Shown here: one piece after another, positions 32,884 to 43,900 of the stretch
Layout of the letters: the number at the start of each line of letters is the position of its first letter
Numbering within the stretch: the first letter of the stretch is position 1
Assembly: GCA_964058845.1 (NCBI GenBank)
Contig: CAXKVR010000654.1
Location: 1 to 47,840, forward strand
DNA length: 47,840 bases
Reading direction: 5' to 3'
Source of the DNA: Carex sylvatica
Lineage: Eukaryota > Streptophyta > Magnoliopsida > Poales > Cyperaceae
Made by a program: the position numbers and the translations under genes
Notes under the pieces: generated by a model
What the model was told of the DNA's origin: nothing
The model's input: the letters and a program-made list of their open reading frames with translations, nothing else
The model's database searches: none

Positions 32884-33308
32884 AGGAGGGTTCACATGTT
32901 TTTATTTTTCGTGCCTTCATCATGCTTTTATTTTAAAAACTTTAATAACTTAAAATTGAAAATTTAAGAGTCAAAATAATATCTTTAGATATGATCTATG
33001 TTATTTTCTCTATGTGCTCATAAAAAATTATCACATTTCAATTTTGTTTTTATATGAATCAATAAGTTGAAAAATCAACATCTAGAAATTATCCACATTA
33101 GTACATTTTTTACAAGCTCTTGATGATAACCAAAACAAAATTCAAATGTCATAATTTTTTACATGTGAATAGATAAAATGATGTAGATCATATCCAACAG
33201 TTTTATTTTGACTTTTAAGTCTTAAAATTTGAGTTTTTAAAGTTTTTAGAAATGGAGACATGATGGAGGCATAAAAAATGGAGGCACAAAAAATGTAGGC
33301 ATTTCTCT
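32884..33308. mobile_element. MITE abutting the previous one
   Basis: Left end GAGGAGGGTTCACATG, right end an inverted agagaaatgcctac. It starts directly after the TTTTATATG duplication of the element before it. The flanks cttttatat and tttttatat suggest a 9-bp duplication with one mismatch. The interior matches 14522-14927 in opposite orientation. Confidence 0.65.
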
Positions 33309-33309
33309 T

Positions 33310-33680
33310 TTTATATTTCATCATAACTCATATTTTATATCTTTGTTTTCAAAATTAAAATTTACGATCCGAACCACTCAACATGATGTCAGTACTAAAA
33401 TAATATAGGAGATGAAAATTTATAGTTTTTGAAATTATTTTTCTATTTTTTAAGATAGGTACAAAATCACTCTTTTTGAACAACAGTCCAAAACAGTGAT
33501 TTTGTACATATCTTAGAAGATAGTAAAAAAATTTCAAAAATTATAAAATTATATTTCCAAGCATATTTTAGTGTGGATATCATGTTGAACAGTTCAGATC
33601 GACATTTTGAACTTGAAAAATGAAAAAAAGAATATTAGATATGATGAGGTATGAAAAATATGAGGTATTGTAACTCTCTT
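33310..33680. mobile_element. MITE-like inverted repeat, third in the row
   Basis: Inverted arms meet near 33480 (agataggtacaaaatcac and gattttgtacatatctt). Outer words gatccgaacc and ttcagatcgac correspond to the 5275-5689 family. The ends are diverged and no clean target duplication was found. Confidence 0.55.
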
Positions 33681-34803
33681 CTTGTCAAATATATATTATG
33701 AAATTTATGAAAATTCCATAAAAAATGTTTTGGAGGTGAGTTTATGAAAATAGTTATCAGCTCTGAAATGGAAAAGGCAGAACTATGCGCATCATTGTGA
33801 CAGCAGTTAAGACATCATGGGTACTGATCTACTTCATTGTGAATTAATTAATGAAAAAAAAAAACCATCAGAGTACTGATGGTGACAGCAGTTAAGACAT
33901 TTAGACGGTTACATCGAAACTAAGACATAATTCGTACCAATGCAAAAATATCGGCAGATTTAAGATAAATTTTAAAATATAATAAAACAAGATGACTTCA
34001 TGGGGGTTTATAAATTAACATGATCAACTACAATGGTCCTTATCGCCTTCGTGATCGTGAGCAAGGAGATATATTTAATTACAATTCGTCTGAGGTCATT
34101 GATTTAATGTTTGCTAATTGTAAATGTGACCAATAAACTGGGCCATACTGGGCCTTAAAAATTTAATTGTTCAAATAGAGAGCTAGCAGATTGCCAGAAC
34201 TATTTTTCATTGGCACTAAGCTATCACCATTGCTATTATTTTGTAGGAGCAAATATTGCTATTTCTATTGCTTAGAGCCCCGGACAAAATTAATTCTGAA
34301 TTCTAAAAGGTTTATATGTCGGCCCGGCCTAACAGACCACATCTGTTCAATATTATCAACTTTAAATGGTTGTGATAAAAAATAAGGGATCGACTAACAA
34401 TCTTCTTACTTCAGTTCTCTAAATTTCTCTTTAACTAATTGACACATAAAGTATGATGGAGACTACTAATTACATGGGGGGACTACTAACTATTTAGGGG
34501 CTACTTATATTTGAAAAATTTACAACTGACGCACGCATGTATGGATACTTATACGCACAAGTATTACCATATAATATATTAGATATTCATAGCTAAGATA
34601 TTAAGTATTAAAAAAAAAAACTGGACATCAATTTTCTTTTACACATCTATTTTTTACACGTTTTTAGAAGTGAATTATTTTTGTCTGTTTAATATCGTCA
34701 ATATTTCTAACGATCTGTGAGAAATTATGTGAATCTAAAATCACAAATATTTTCTACGTAATTTTATCTTTCAAATAAGATCCATGATGAAGTACTTTCG
34801 GAT
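33681..34803. other. Intergenic, short local duplication
   Basis: The 19-base word gtgacagcagttaagacat occurs twice around 33798 and 33884, separated by about 65 bp that include an A run. Otherwise no gene or repeat is supported. Confidence 0.5.
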
Positions 34804-36011
34804 TCTTCGTCATTCAAGTATTCATATCTTAGTGTGCAAATATTCATCGTTTAAGTATTCTTCTCTAAAATACCGAGTATTCATACTTACTCCGTAAAGT
34901 GTGAATATATATGTTGTAAAGTATTTTTGAGAAACCTACAGACGTGTCTTGGCATTAACTACCTAGAGGATCACTGTCGACTTTGGGGGACAGCAAACGT
35001 TGCTTGAAAGCGACTACGATAGGGACCAAACGCAGAAAATCAAGGACAACCGGATGCGTAATGACCATCTCAAATGTCAGTATTGTAATTGTCGTAAACG
35101 TAATTTTTAAAATATCAAGTATTCATACTTACACATTAAAGTGTGAATTTTTATGTTGTAAAATATTTGTGAAAAAAATCCTAAATGTGCTTCGTGAATT
35201 AACTACCTGAGGGGACCACCACCACATAATCACCAGCACGGTAGTTTTTGTAAAAATATTAATATCTAAAATTTTAAGTATTCATACTTATGCATTGAAG
35301 TGTGAATTGTTGTTGTAAAGTAACTTAAATCAGTAAATCAGTTAATCTATTTGGTGCTTGAATGTATTGATAGGTACTGAATAAAATATTCATACTTATA
35401 ATTGAAATATGAATTATTTACATATGACATTTATATTTCTAAAAAAATATATAACATATAAAGTATTCATAATTACACAATGAAGTGTGAATTGTTATGT
35501 TGTAAAGTAACTTAAATCAATTAATTTGTTTGGTGCTTGAACATATTGATAAGTACCGAGAAAAGTATTCATACTAATAATTGAAGTATGAATTGTTACG
35601 CTGTAAAGTACCTTAATTTAATATTTTTTAAATGAACAATATTCAAACTATTAATATATAAAACGGTAAATAATAATAGTTAAGACAACAAGTATTCATA
35701 TCTACTTGGTCAAATTTTATTGTTACTGTGATGCATATGTTTTACCAATTTTTAAGACATGAAGTATTCATATCTACTTAGTCAAATTTTGGTGTTACTG
35801 TGATGCATATGTTTTACCAGTAGTCAAAATTTCGTATCTAATAATTTATGTTATTATTCTTTTCATACATATTTTATCTGATTTATTGATATCTAAAACA
35901 CTTAGTATTCATACTTAAGCGTGAAGATGTGTATTGTTATGAAATAATATTTGACTTTAATTTTTTGATATTTATAGATAATAGCAATTATATTAACAGT
36001 TGTATTCATAC
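34804..36011. repeat. Irregular array of hairpin-forming AAGTATTCATACTTA units
   Basis: At least nine units (for example near 34878, 35118, 35276, 35460, 35562, 35695, 35762 and 35905) contain aagtattcatactta, most followed after 3-10 bases by its imperfect inverse aagtgtgaatt, and several then by gttatgttgtaaagta. Some longer segments are also repeated, such as tttggtgcttgaa (35350 and 35528) and tactgtgatgcatatgtttt (about 35722 and 35798). Spacing varies from about 65 to 240 bp. A gypsy LTR has inserted at 36012 inside the last unit. Confidence 0.7.
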
Positions 36012-38460
36012 TGATACGGGACAGCGGGCCGTATGCTAAAGAAGGCTTGGATTAGGCTCGTCCTGCTCGAAGTCGCAGGCTGAAGTAAGGGATGCTTGAT
36101 CGAGGTAGATCTCGGATCTCCAAAGTCAGGAATGACTTAAGAGACTAGGAGAGATCTCAGAGATATTGAACTCTAACATGTGTTATCTCCAAGATGTGTG
36201 TAAGTGTAAGCTTGTGATGCTTAATGTTCGCTATTTTTCTGTCAAAGAAAGGACCTTATATAGTGTGACCTACGTACCGTCTCACCCTTGCCAAGGATAA
36301 GCCGGTTCGTGGGTTGGTTACGAGATCGCGTGATCATGGTCATTTATAATTGACGGTTTTGCTGTTAAGTGACATCGTGAATGGTTATGGTATAACCGAA
36401 GTCATGAACTGTTAAGTCGTAACCAGTGTCATGGGCGGTTAAATCGTAACCGATGTTGTGAATGGTTAAGTTGCTCGAAAGGCAACTTCAGGACTTTAAG
36501 CCGCGGTATTGCTATCTTGGTCCATTTAAGTTAGCCAATTCGGGGCTTTCGTTATAATGGGCTTCAATCATAGGCTTTTTTATTTGATCTCGGGTTGGCT
36601 TCTAGATAGATGTCCAAATCCCGGCCTTATTTGTGGCCTAGATTAAGCTAAAAGTGTTAGATTTGTGTTCTAAAAGTTATCATTTGTTGATTATCTTTTA
36701 TATATGTTATATTTATGAATTGAATGTGATTTACATTTTGTTCCATGAGTTTTATATTTATATTTAGAAGTGTTCAAGAAGATGCACTTGGTCTTGAACT
36801 GCAGGACTTTAAGTAAATAAATATACAACACTAAAATGTTCACAGGTCTTGCATATTAGCAGGAATACTAATATGACATATAAAACTGTCGTGTTGATTA
36901 AAAGTACGTTGTAGTTCTGCAAACGTTGATAAAAGATTATCATTTAATAACATGAATATATGAAATGCTTCATATATTGAACAGACCTAATAGATGAAAC
37001 ATTATATGGATTGTGTTAGTGTCATTAATGTTTTCATCGTGTCTCTGATTTCAAGATTGAGACATATATTGTTTTCACATGAGGAATGTACAACGTAATT
37101 ATTATTAAAAACTACTTGCAAGAAGTGGTGATAAAAATAATAGTTCTTTATATGTAACTTGTGCGGGAAAATGATATATGTCAATAGCATCATTGCCACT
37201 CATTAATAATGAGAAATGATATTTTGGACCCCTTGGTAAAGTAGAATTATAAATGGATCAAATATAACTGAAGTGCAGTTATACTTTTATAATTTTCTTA
37301 ATAGAGATCAAGAAATGATTATAATACAAAGATGACACAGTCCTACTTTATATATTAATCAGAATACCATAAGGCAAGAAATGGACACAAGTAATGACAA
37401 ATGTTACATTACTGTAAGGATCGCGTTTCGTAAAAGGATTACTAAACGTCTATGTTATTTGAGTAGCTGTAATGTATAGCTAGAATACCGCTTACAGTTT
37501 ATGAAATTAAATATTTCATTGCCAACATAATATAGATCATCAATATAGGTCACACCAACTGAACGGGAAACAAGAAATAAATATTATGTCACATGATGTG
37601 GCTGACTAGCAGGGAAATAAATATATATTGTAATGTGCATATTATGAGAATAATATTCGTTGCACATATCATAATATGTGAATATTATGAAATATATATT
37701 TATTTCAAGCCCAAGCCCAAGCCCAAAACATATTTCAGCAAATTGAGAAGAGAATAAGCCCAAACAAATATTGATTATGACCATTAAATTCGGATTACAA
37801 AATGGACAGATTTTAAGGCAACTTTGAATGAGCATTTGAAGGGGCAAACATTAACCAATCTGGGCGTATGATCTATTATTTCTGTAGCCCTTCGAATGTA
37901 GAATCCAACGGTGAAAGTTTCAAGTCGTTTGGAATTTCCTACAGAAAGCTATGATAGTTTTAGTAACAAAAGGTCAGAAGTTGATGTGCTGCTTTCGAAT
38001 TCTGTTCATGTTTTAATACGAATTTAAAGAGTCTAATTATATTTTTAATAGCTGTAAATAATAGAACTAAATATATATACATCAGGTATGGCTTTTCTTT
38101 CTCTCAAGTGAGTTTAGAGTTTTTTCTCCAAAACATTTTGCTAAAATATATATATCGATTGATTATACAATCGATTAATAGACGGGTGAAAAGCTAGACG
38201 CGGAAGAGAGTTCGCTAGCACGAATTCGACACCGTTCTTGTTTCGGATTCAAGGTGAACCTCAGAGGAATCAAGCTACGTTAAAGATCATTGGTATGATA
38301 TAAAATTCCCTCTTGTAGGAATATGTATATGATTACGACATGGATAAATTAGCAATAATAGAACGATCTTAGATGTTATCGGATAAATTTTTTTTTATTT
38401 TATCCGATTCGCATCATGAAATCCTTCAAAAAGGACCTTGGGAACATAGCTCTATCATTA
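36012..38460 (-). repeat. Gypsy LTR C, split by a 1.77-kb insertion
   Basis: The outer parts 36012-36654 and 38429-38460 align with LTRs A and B. The plus-strand start TGATACGGGACAGC gives the cleanest LTR edge in the window, with TG as expected. The right edge is next to the polypurine tract (complement of 38461-38471). No pol sequence follows: this is a truncated 3' end of an element, covering LTR, PHD-like frame, antisense frame and 3' repeats up to about 40925. Confidence 0.75.
36655..38428 (+). mobile_element. Solo-LTR-like insertion, 1774 bp
   Basis: Begins TGTTAGATTTGTG, ends ATCCTTCA, and is flanked by the perfect 5-bp duplication AAAAG (36650-36654 and 38429-38433). TG...CA ends with a 5-bp duplication define LTR-retrotransposon ends. 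No internal repeat of the first bases is seen, so this is one LTR left after LTR-LTR recombination, or a small non-autonomous element. A TATA-like atatatatac near 38072, followed by leader-type sequence to the end, agrees with an LTR in plus orientation. Probably Copia-type, which is a guess. Confidence 0.75.
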
Positions 38461-38677
38461 GTCTCCGAAGTCAAAATGCATCTTAAGCAGATGCTTTTGA
38501 CTCGTTTTAGGCATAATCATTTTGCAAAGTAAAGTAAAACATAAACCATCTCAGAAAAACATAAAAATTCATTCATTTAGGGTTATACTGCGTACATATA
38601 TATTAGTTGAAACTTCAAAACATTCCTAAGAAAATGAAATGGGCTTGGATAGGGTTATTAACTCGGTAACAAGTTTA

Positions 38678-38896
38678 TTACTTGGAGTCCGAATGCCATA
38701 TCTTTTTGCGTTTTCGTTTGAACTTGTTAAGAGCGCAAGGCGGACAAATGAAATGTTTCCATCTCAAGTCTTCATTATTCTTAGGCAGATATCCCGTGAT
38801 ACAAGGAGGATGGAATGCGCCTCTGCGTTCATCACATGTGAACATTTCCTTGCGTTTTCCATATTGTTGGCATCTTGGGCAAAAATCTTCCTCATC
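38678..38896 (-). pseudogene. PHD-finger-like frame, copy C
   Basis: Open for 73 codons to a stop at 38678-38680, encoding DEEDFCPRCQQY, MFTCDE, FHPPCITGYLPKNNEDLR, HFICPPCAL and the basic tail KRKRKKIWHSDSK. All ligand positions fit the C4HC3 pattern except the fourth Cys, which is Arg (CDER). Just upstream a TAA interrupts an otherwise continuous frame that starts with an ATG near 38948 (MNLEQTLDN). This copy keeps the longest frame of the three. It sits in pol sense about 215 bp before the polypurine tract. Confidence 0.6.
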
Positions 38897-39205
38897 TTAG
38901 GTTTCTATTCCTTTCCTTCTATTATCCAAAGTTTGTTCGAGATTCATGTTTTTGTTATTGCTTATGTCATAGCATCGTTTTGTATATATAGCCAAATTCA
39001 TACGCGGTAAAAATTTATTACTTCACGCGGAATAAAACACAGTAAAACTAACCGCTCTATCCGGCGTACACATTAACCAATGCAAGTAAACGTGGAAAGT
39101 ATGCGTTATTGTTATTTATTTAATTTTATATATAAAATAACAAGAGATACGCAAAGTCGTAAAAGGATGTCGTGAAAAGATATTGGGCTAAAGCCTCAGA
39201 GATAA

Positions 39206-39577
39206 ATTCCAAAGGAAAATGATAAGTTGCTAAACTCCAAAGGAAAGAAGGTCAAATCCCCTGAGAGCTTTAAGAGTGTGGAGCCTAGTGAGATCCCGAT
39301 CACATGGAAGGGATCTCTTTATTGGCCCGTCAACATTAATGACCCCAATGCGGGTTGGATTCAAGGGGAAGATGAAGAGGATGAAGTAGAAGAGGAGGAA
39401 CATAAAAATGTGGATCTGGGAAGCGTACGAGGAGGTGATGACAACCCTCCTAACCCTAATGTCGACCTAGAAGTTGAGAAAGATTCCATCTCGCAAGAGA
39501 GGGATCCTAACCCTCCGGTTGACGAAAATCTCGCTGATCCTTCTCAGGAGACGGCGACAGCAATGACTAGATATTAG
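39206..39577 (+). pseudogene. Antisense reading frame of the gypsy element, copy C
   Basis: Opposite to the pol sense and divergent from the PHD-like frame. Encodes DKLLNSKGKKV, WKGSLYWPVNINDPNAGWI and a long acidic, Pro/Asn-rich tail ending at 39577. Compared with copy A the ordered part is conserved and the tail differs in length. An in-frame TAA at 39203 removes the upstream end. Followed by a possible intron ending at tgtagGGCATTC near 39740. Confidence 0.55.
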
Positions 39578-39599
39578 GCAGATGCTTCTGGTGAAGGAC

Positions 39600-40440
39600 C
39601 GGTCGCGAATGTCGGAGGAGAGGCCCCTTTAATCCATTCTCCTAGTCTTCAGTTTGATTAAGGCATATTTAGTATTTTGTAAAACTCGTTGCGAGGTATA
39701 GTCACGTACTAATGTCATTTATTTTAACTTTGTAGGGCATTCAAGACTTCTTTCTGGTTACAAGGGGTAGTGAAATAGTTGATGGATGGCGTTGCTGTGG
39801 ACTTCACTTCTTATTTTCACTCATATTTTTAAATTATAATTTTGATGTCCCCGGGATATCGGGGTAATAACAAAAATGGTTGTACTTAAATTATTGTTGA
39901 GCGTGGCCCCCTGCTGTTGGGGCATAATAATTCTTTTATGCATTTGGTCCCTGGGATGTGGGGAAGTAACACTAAACTTAAACCGGAGAAAAAGTTACAT
40001 TTTCATTGTTGCTTTGCCACCTTGTTTTCTTTCATTCTCTTGTGCCTGCGACATAGTATTGTGTTTTTAAGAGGAGAGTGGTACTTCTCCCCTTCCTCCT
40101 TTTTTGTTCTTTTTTAGATGTTTCTTCTATGCTCATTATTTTTTTTTTTGTATTCCTGTTTCGCGGTTTTGATCTGTTTAATATGTAGACATAACTCAGA
40201 AATAATATCGTTTCCCATAGGCTTTCGCTTCATATTATCTCGATTGTGAATGGCCCGATGTCACATGTTGTTGCTTTATAGGCTTTCCATAATCAGAAAA
40301 ATCTCATTGTATCTGTTGCGGGGTTCGATCTCGTTATCTTATAGGTTTTCGTTATTTATGAACCCCATATGTTTATATACTAAAGTCTGATGTCGTTGCC
40401 TCAAAAAGGCTTTCGCTTTTTACGGACCCTGTTTTTGTTT
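39600..40440. repeat. Gypsy 3' region, antisense downstream part
   Basis: Matches 17680-18700 of the first copy: gatggatggcgttgctg, gtccccgggat or gtccctgggatgtgg, and aataatatcgtttcccatagg words are shared. Non-coding. Confidence 0.65.
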
Positions 40441-40860
40441 ATCTGTGAGTTTCGATTCGTCACTATATAGAATTTCGTCTTTTACAAATCTTTTTTTTTA
40501 TCTGCGAGGTTCGATTCGTCACCATATAGGCTTTCATCTTTTACGAATCCCGTTTTTGTTTTACCTGCGAGGTTCGATTCGTCACCATATAGGCTTTCGT
40601 CTTTACGAATTCCCTTTTTGTTTATATGTGAGATTCGATTCGTCACCATATAGGCTTTCGTCTTTTACGAACCACGCGTTTTATTAATTCTGGGGTCTGA
40701 CTTCATCGCCTTAAAGGCTCTTATTTGCAATAGACCCCTATTTGTTATTCCGAGGTTCGATATCGTTGCCTAAGAGACTTTCGTTTATTATGAACTCGAG
40801 CTCATTATTTCTAAGTTCGTTATCGTTGCCACATGGACTTTCGTTCGTCGAACTTGATAA
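40441..40860. repeat. ~60-bp tandem repeat array in gypsy 3' region
   Basis: Consecutive units of 55-65 bp with the core gaggttcgattcgtcaccat then ataggctttcgtctttacga. At least four close copies lie between 40450 and 40680, with more diverged ones to 40860. Tandem repeats between pol and the 3' LTR are a known habit of Tat-lineage elements and can seed satellites. A short open frame across them encodes the same peptide repeatedly and is not a gene. Confidence 0.8.
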
Positions 40861-40929
40861 TACACATATTTTGTTCATAACTTTGAATTCTTTTATAATA
40901 ATTCAAAAATACACAAAATCTACATCGTG

Positions 40930-40993
40930 CCACAATTCAAACTGTAATTCAAACTACAATTCAAACTGTAATTCAAACTACAATTCAAACTAC
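40930..40993. repeat. (AATTCAAACTRY)n minisatellite
   Basis: About six copies of a 12-base unit alternating aattcaaactgt and aattcaaactac. Single copies of the same word recur at 41041 and near 41415. It begins where homology to the gypsy element ends. Confidence 0.9.
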
Positions 40994-41467
40994 ATGGCGC
41001 CACTATTTGGCACAGAGGTTTTTGGTTTTTATTTCAGCTGCAATTCAAACTGTAATGGTGTAATCTAAACATCTGATTTGATGGAAGATAGCGCAATTTC
41101 CAGACAGCAGTGAAATTTCGGGAAATATGTAAATGGAAAGAAGATTTAAGTTTGTAAATCGAGGCAGCATATATTTTCATTTCTTAAAGCAAAAAAAATA
41201 TATATACACTTATCATTTGTTGGAAAATAAATTACAATTTATTTCAAACATAAAAGTAAATTTTACAAAACCTAAGGATCCATTTTTGTAAAATGATAAT
41301 CAAATAATTAGTTGATCAACATATCATTTCTTAATTATTCAGTCAAGTAATTAATTCCAATAAAACTATACACTTATTCAAAAATAATATTTGGACAGTT
41401 TGCTATTCTAAAATTTCAAACTGTAATTCAAACATAAAATAATGAGTAAAATTACTGTTGCTGCGTG
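40994..41467. other. Intergenic, nothing identified
   Basis: AT-rich; no gene supported. Confidence 0.45.
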
Positions 41468-42070
41468 TAGGGATGGCAAAAAAATTCGTAGTTCGTGATT
41501 CGATTCGGGTTTGATTCGAGTTTAATTCGATTCAAAATGGATTCGAATGAAAACGAATCAAATCAGATTCGGTTCGAAATTAATTCAAACCAAACTCAAA
41601 TCTAGCCTGGTTCGATCGAAATGGGTTCGTGAACTTTTAGGGTTCGAATCTCATAATAACATCAGCCGTTCATTTACCTGATTAAATTAAAACCCAAGAT
41701 AGAGAATCATAATTTAACTTAGCCGACGCTCCATCGCTCTCAAATCTCAAGAACCTAGTTCTCTCTCCGCCTCTCCCTAACTCACTCTCCCTCTCGCTCT
41801 AAAACCTAGCTGACGCTCTCAGCGACTTGCTGTCCCTCCAGCCTAGATGGCTGTCTCTCCTCTCTCTTCAACCGTCTCTCCTCCGCATTCTCTACCTCTC
41901 GGAGTCTCACTTCATTAGATGATCCGATCGAGGGTTTGATCGAGTGAACACTCGAGGTACGATTACTTGTTTTACTGCATATTTCAGTTATTGTACTTAA
42001 TTCTCTTTTTACGATTATTTGTTGTGATATATTTTTTCATAAACAATTTTTTAACTTAAAAACACTCATT
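41468..42070 (+). mobile_element. hAT 5' end with leader exon
   Basis: Starts TAGGGATGGCAAA, a common plant hAT tip, followed by dense gattcg, attcgaa and ggttcga words to 41640. Then comes a CT-rich leader (41730-41920) and a possible splice donor cactcgag|gtacg near 41956. No transposase exon follows; a foldback element begins near 42085. The other end was not found. Confidence 0.65.
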
Positions 42071-42270
42071 TCATACCGGTAAAAGGAAAAATTTTAAAAA
42101 TGTCAAAACTGTACATAATATATATGGTCCGGATTTTTTTTTTCTTTCCGGACCATATATAATATTTACGGTCCAGTTTTTTTTATTTTTTTAAGAGGGA
42201 TTAGGGTTTTTGTATGAATTTTATTTGTATGAATTGTTAAGTTAGAGTGCTTCTGAGCTCAACTTTGCAG

Positions 42271-43240
42271 TCTTAACATCGTAGAATAAGACTGTGAAGT
42301 TTCATACAATATGTGTGAAGATTTCTTGTTATGTTAACCAGATGTGCAAAGTTGGGTTCAGAAGCACTACTTCAGCAGTTCGGGCAATTTTTGAGAGATA
42401 ATATCTCACGATCTGTTTTGAAATTTTGTATGAAACTTCACAGTCTTGTTTTATGATGTTAAAACTGCATGTCGGTCAATTTTCATGATTTTTGAAGATG
42501 TCCTGCTATGTTAACCAGAGGTGCAAAGTTAGGCTCGAAAACACTCCTTCAGCCGTTCGGGCAATTTTTTAGAGATGATATCTCACGATCTGTTTTGAGA
42601 TTTTGTATGAAACTTCACAGTCTTGTTCTACGATATTAATACTGCATGTCAGTCAATTTTCATGAATTTTGAAGATGTTCTTCTATGTTAACCAGAGGTG
42701 CAAAGTTGGGCTCAGAAGCACTCCTTCAGCAATTTGGATAATTTTTTAGAGATGATATCTCACGATATGTTTTGAGATTTTGTATGAAACTTCACAATCT
42801 TGATCTACGATGTCAAGACTGCATGTCGGTCAATTTTCATGATTTTTGAAGATGTCCTGCTATAATAACTAGAGGTGCAAAGTTGGACTCAGAAGCACTT
42901 CTTCAGCAGTTCGGACAATTTTTAAGAGATGATATCTCACGATCTGTTTTGAGTTTTTTTTTTTTTTGAGTAAAGGTTAGAGGTCAAGCCATCCAACTAT
43001 TTAATACCCTTGTTATTATAACAAAGAATTTTACACATCCGGGTTTCGAACCCATGACCTCTTACATAGAGACCATGTGTCTTTGTCATTAGACCAAATG
43101 CTAGTTTTTTGTTTTGAGATTTTGTATGAAACTTCACAGTCTTGTTTTACGATGTCAAAATGAATGTCGATCAATTTTCATGATTTTTGAAGATGTCCTG
43201 CTATGTTAACCAGATGTGCAAAGTTGGGCTCAGAAGCACT
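42271..43240. repeat. 177-bp tandem repeat, about five units
   Basis: The word agagatgatatctcacgat (or agagataatatctcacg) starts at 42394, 42571, 42748 and 42925, exactly 177 bp apart each time. Units also share gtatgaaacttcacagtctt, catgtcggtcaattttcatg and gaggtgcaaagttgg. The fourth unit is split by a SINE. A partial unit precedes 42394. Confidence 0.95.
42954..43109 (-). mobile_element. tRNA-derived SINE, copy 2
   Basis: Read on the minus strand: A-box-like tggtctaatgac (43085-43096), B box gggttcgaaaccc (43041-43053), a tRNA-unrelated body, tattaaatagttgg and cttgacctctaacctttac, then a 14-base A tail. Flanked by TGTTTTGAG at 42945-42953 and 43110-43118, the target being the 177-bp repeat. 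Pol III promoter boxes are well kept, unlike copy 1. Confidence 0.85.
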
Positions 43241-43668
43241 ATGACTTAACAATTCATACAAATAAAATTCATGCAAACTTCTAACTTAACAATTCAAACT
43301 AATCTAAAATTCAAACAAACTGAATAACATAATCTCCAAACACAAACTAAAGTAAATTCCAATAAACCATAAACCCTCTTAAAGAAAAAACCGGATCGTA
43401 AATATTATATACGGTCCGAAAAAAAAAATCTCAGTCCGTAAATATTATATACGATCCGGAATTTTAATTCCAAACTGTATATATTATGTACGGTTTGAAT
43501 ATTTTTAAATTTTTTTCTAAACCCCAGTTATTCTTAATATATTTTTTTTAGGTATTTTTAAAATGTCGGCGCCCGTAGGCTTGCCATTTAACTTCGAGAC
43601 ATTTTACATCAAGTAAGAAATGGGCTCACACTTGTGAGTTGTGATATGCCTAGGTCCCTAATTTCATA

Positions 43669-43900
43669 CTAGTATCGCGTCCGTGCGTTGCAATGGAGAT
43701 ATATTATAAAATTGGATAGAATATAAACATACCCTTTTGTTTAACATTCGCACAGAACTAAATATATATATATATAGATTAAAATAAAAAACAAATGAAA
43801 AAAAAATAGATTTAAATAATAAAAGAAACAACAACAAATAAAAAAAAAATGAATCAATATAACATGAAAAAAAATCTTGAAGTATCATTGCCTATGTGAT
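43669..43900 (-). mobile_element. Helitron-like 3' end
   Basis: On the minus strand the sequence reads GCAACGCACGGACGCGATA then CTAG, with a host T next. This is the plant Helitron 3' terminus: a short GC hairpin (complement of 43681-43696, with one bulge and one wobble) about ten bases before CTAG. The body extends to higher coordinates. No 5' TC end, Rep or helicase is visible, so the extent is unknown. Confidence 0.6.

Larger units (their letters stand above)
42085..43515. mobile_element. Foldback element 3 with internal 177-bp satellite
   Basis: Inverted arms: aaaattttaaaaatgtcaaa and atatatggtccgga on the left, their inverted counterparts at about 43430-43515 on the right. Each arm carries palindromic motifs of the type TATATAATATTTACGGTCCG, then aagagggattagggttt, tttgtatgaattgttaagt and agtgcttctgagc. 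Between the arms is a tandem array (42271-43240). No transposase. The exact ends and target duplication are not resolved. It lies inside or next to the hAT 5' fragment. Confidence 0.7.

Noticed and set aside
34983..35210. 75-codon plus-strand frame (MGDSKRCLKATT...) inside the hairpin array
   Set aside because: No recognisable domain and it runs into the repeat units; too weak to call a gene.
34804..36011. CRISPR-like array
   Set aside because: Units are diverged, palindromic and unevenly spaced without unique spacers, and the DNA is a plant genome.
40445..40687. 80-codon frame with a repeating SIRHHIGF-like peptide
   Set aside because: Translation of the ~60-bp gypsy 3' tandem repeat, not maintained in the other copy.
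42085..42180. Pre-miRNA hairpin at the ggtccgga palindrome
   Set aside because: It is one of a set of repeated arm motifs of a foldback element; no evidence for a defined mature small RNA.
43583..43617. Possible exon MSAPVGLPFNFETFYIK after a T-rich acceptor-like ttttttag
   Set aside because: Very short and followed by a stop; no neighbouring exon in phase.
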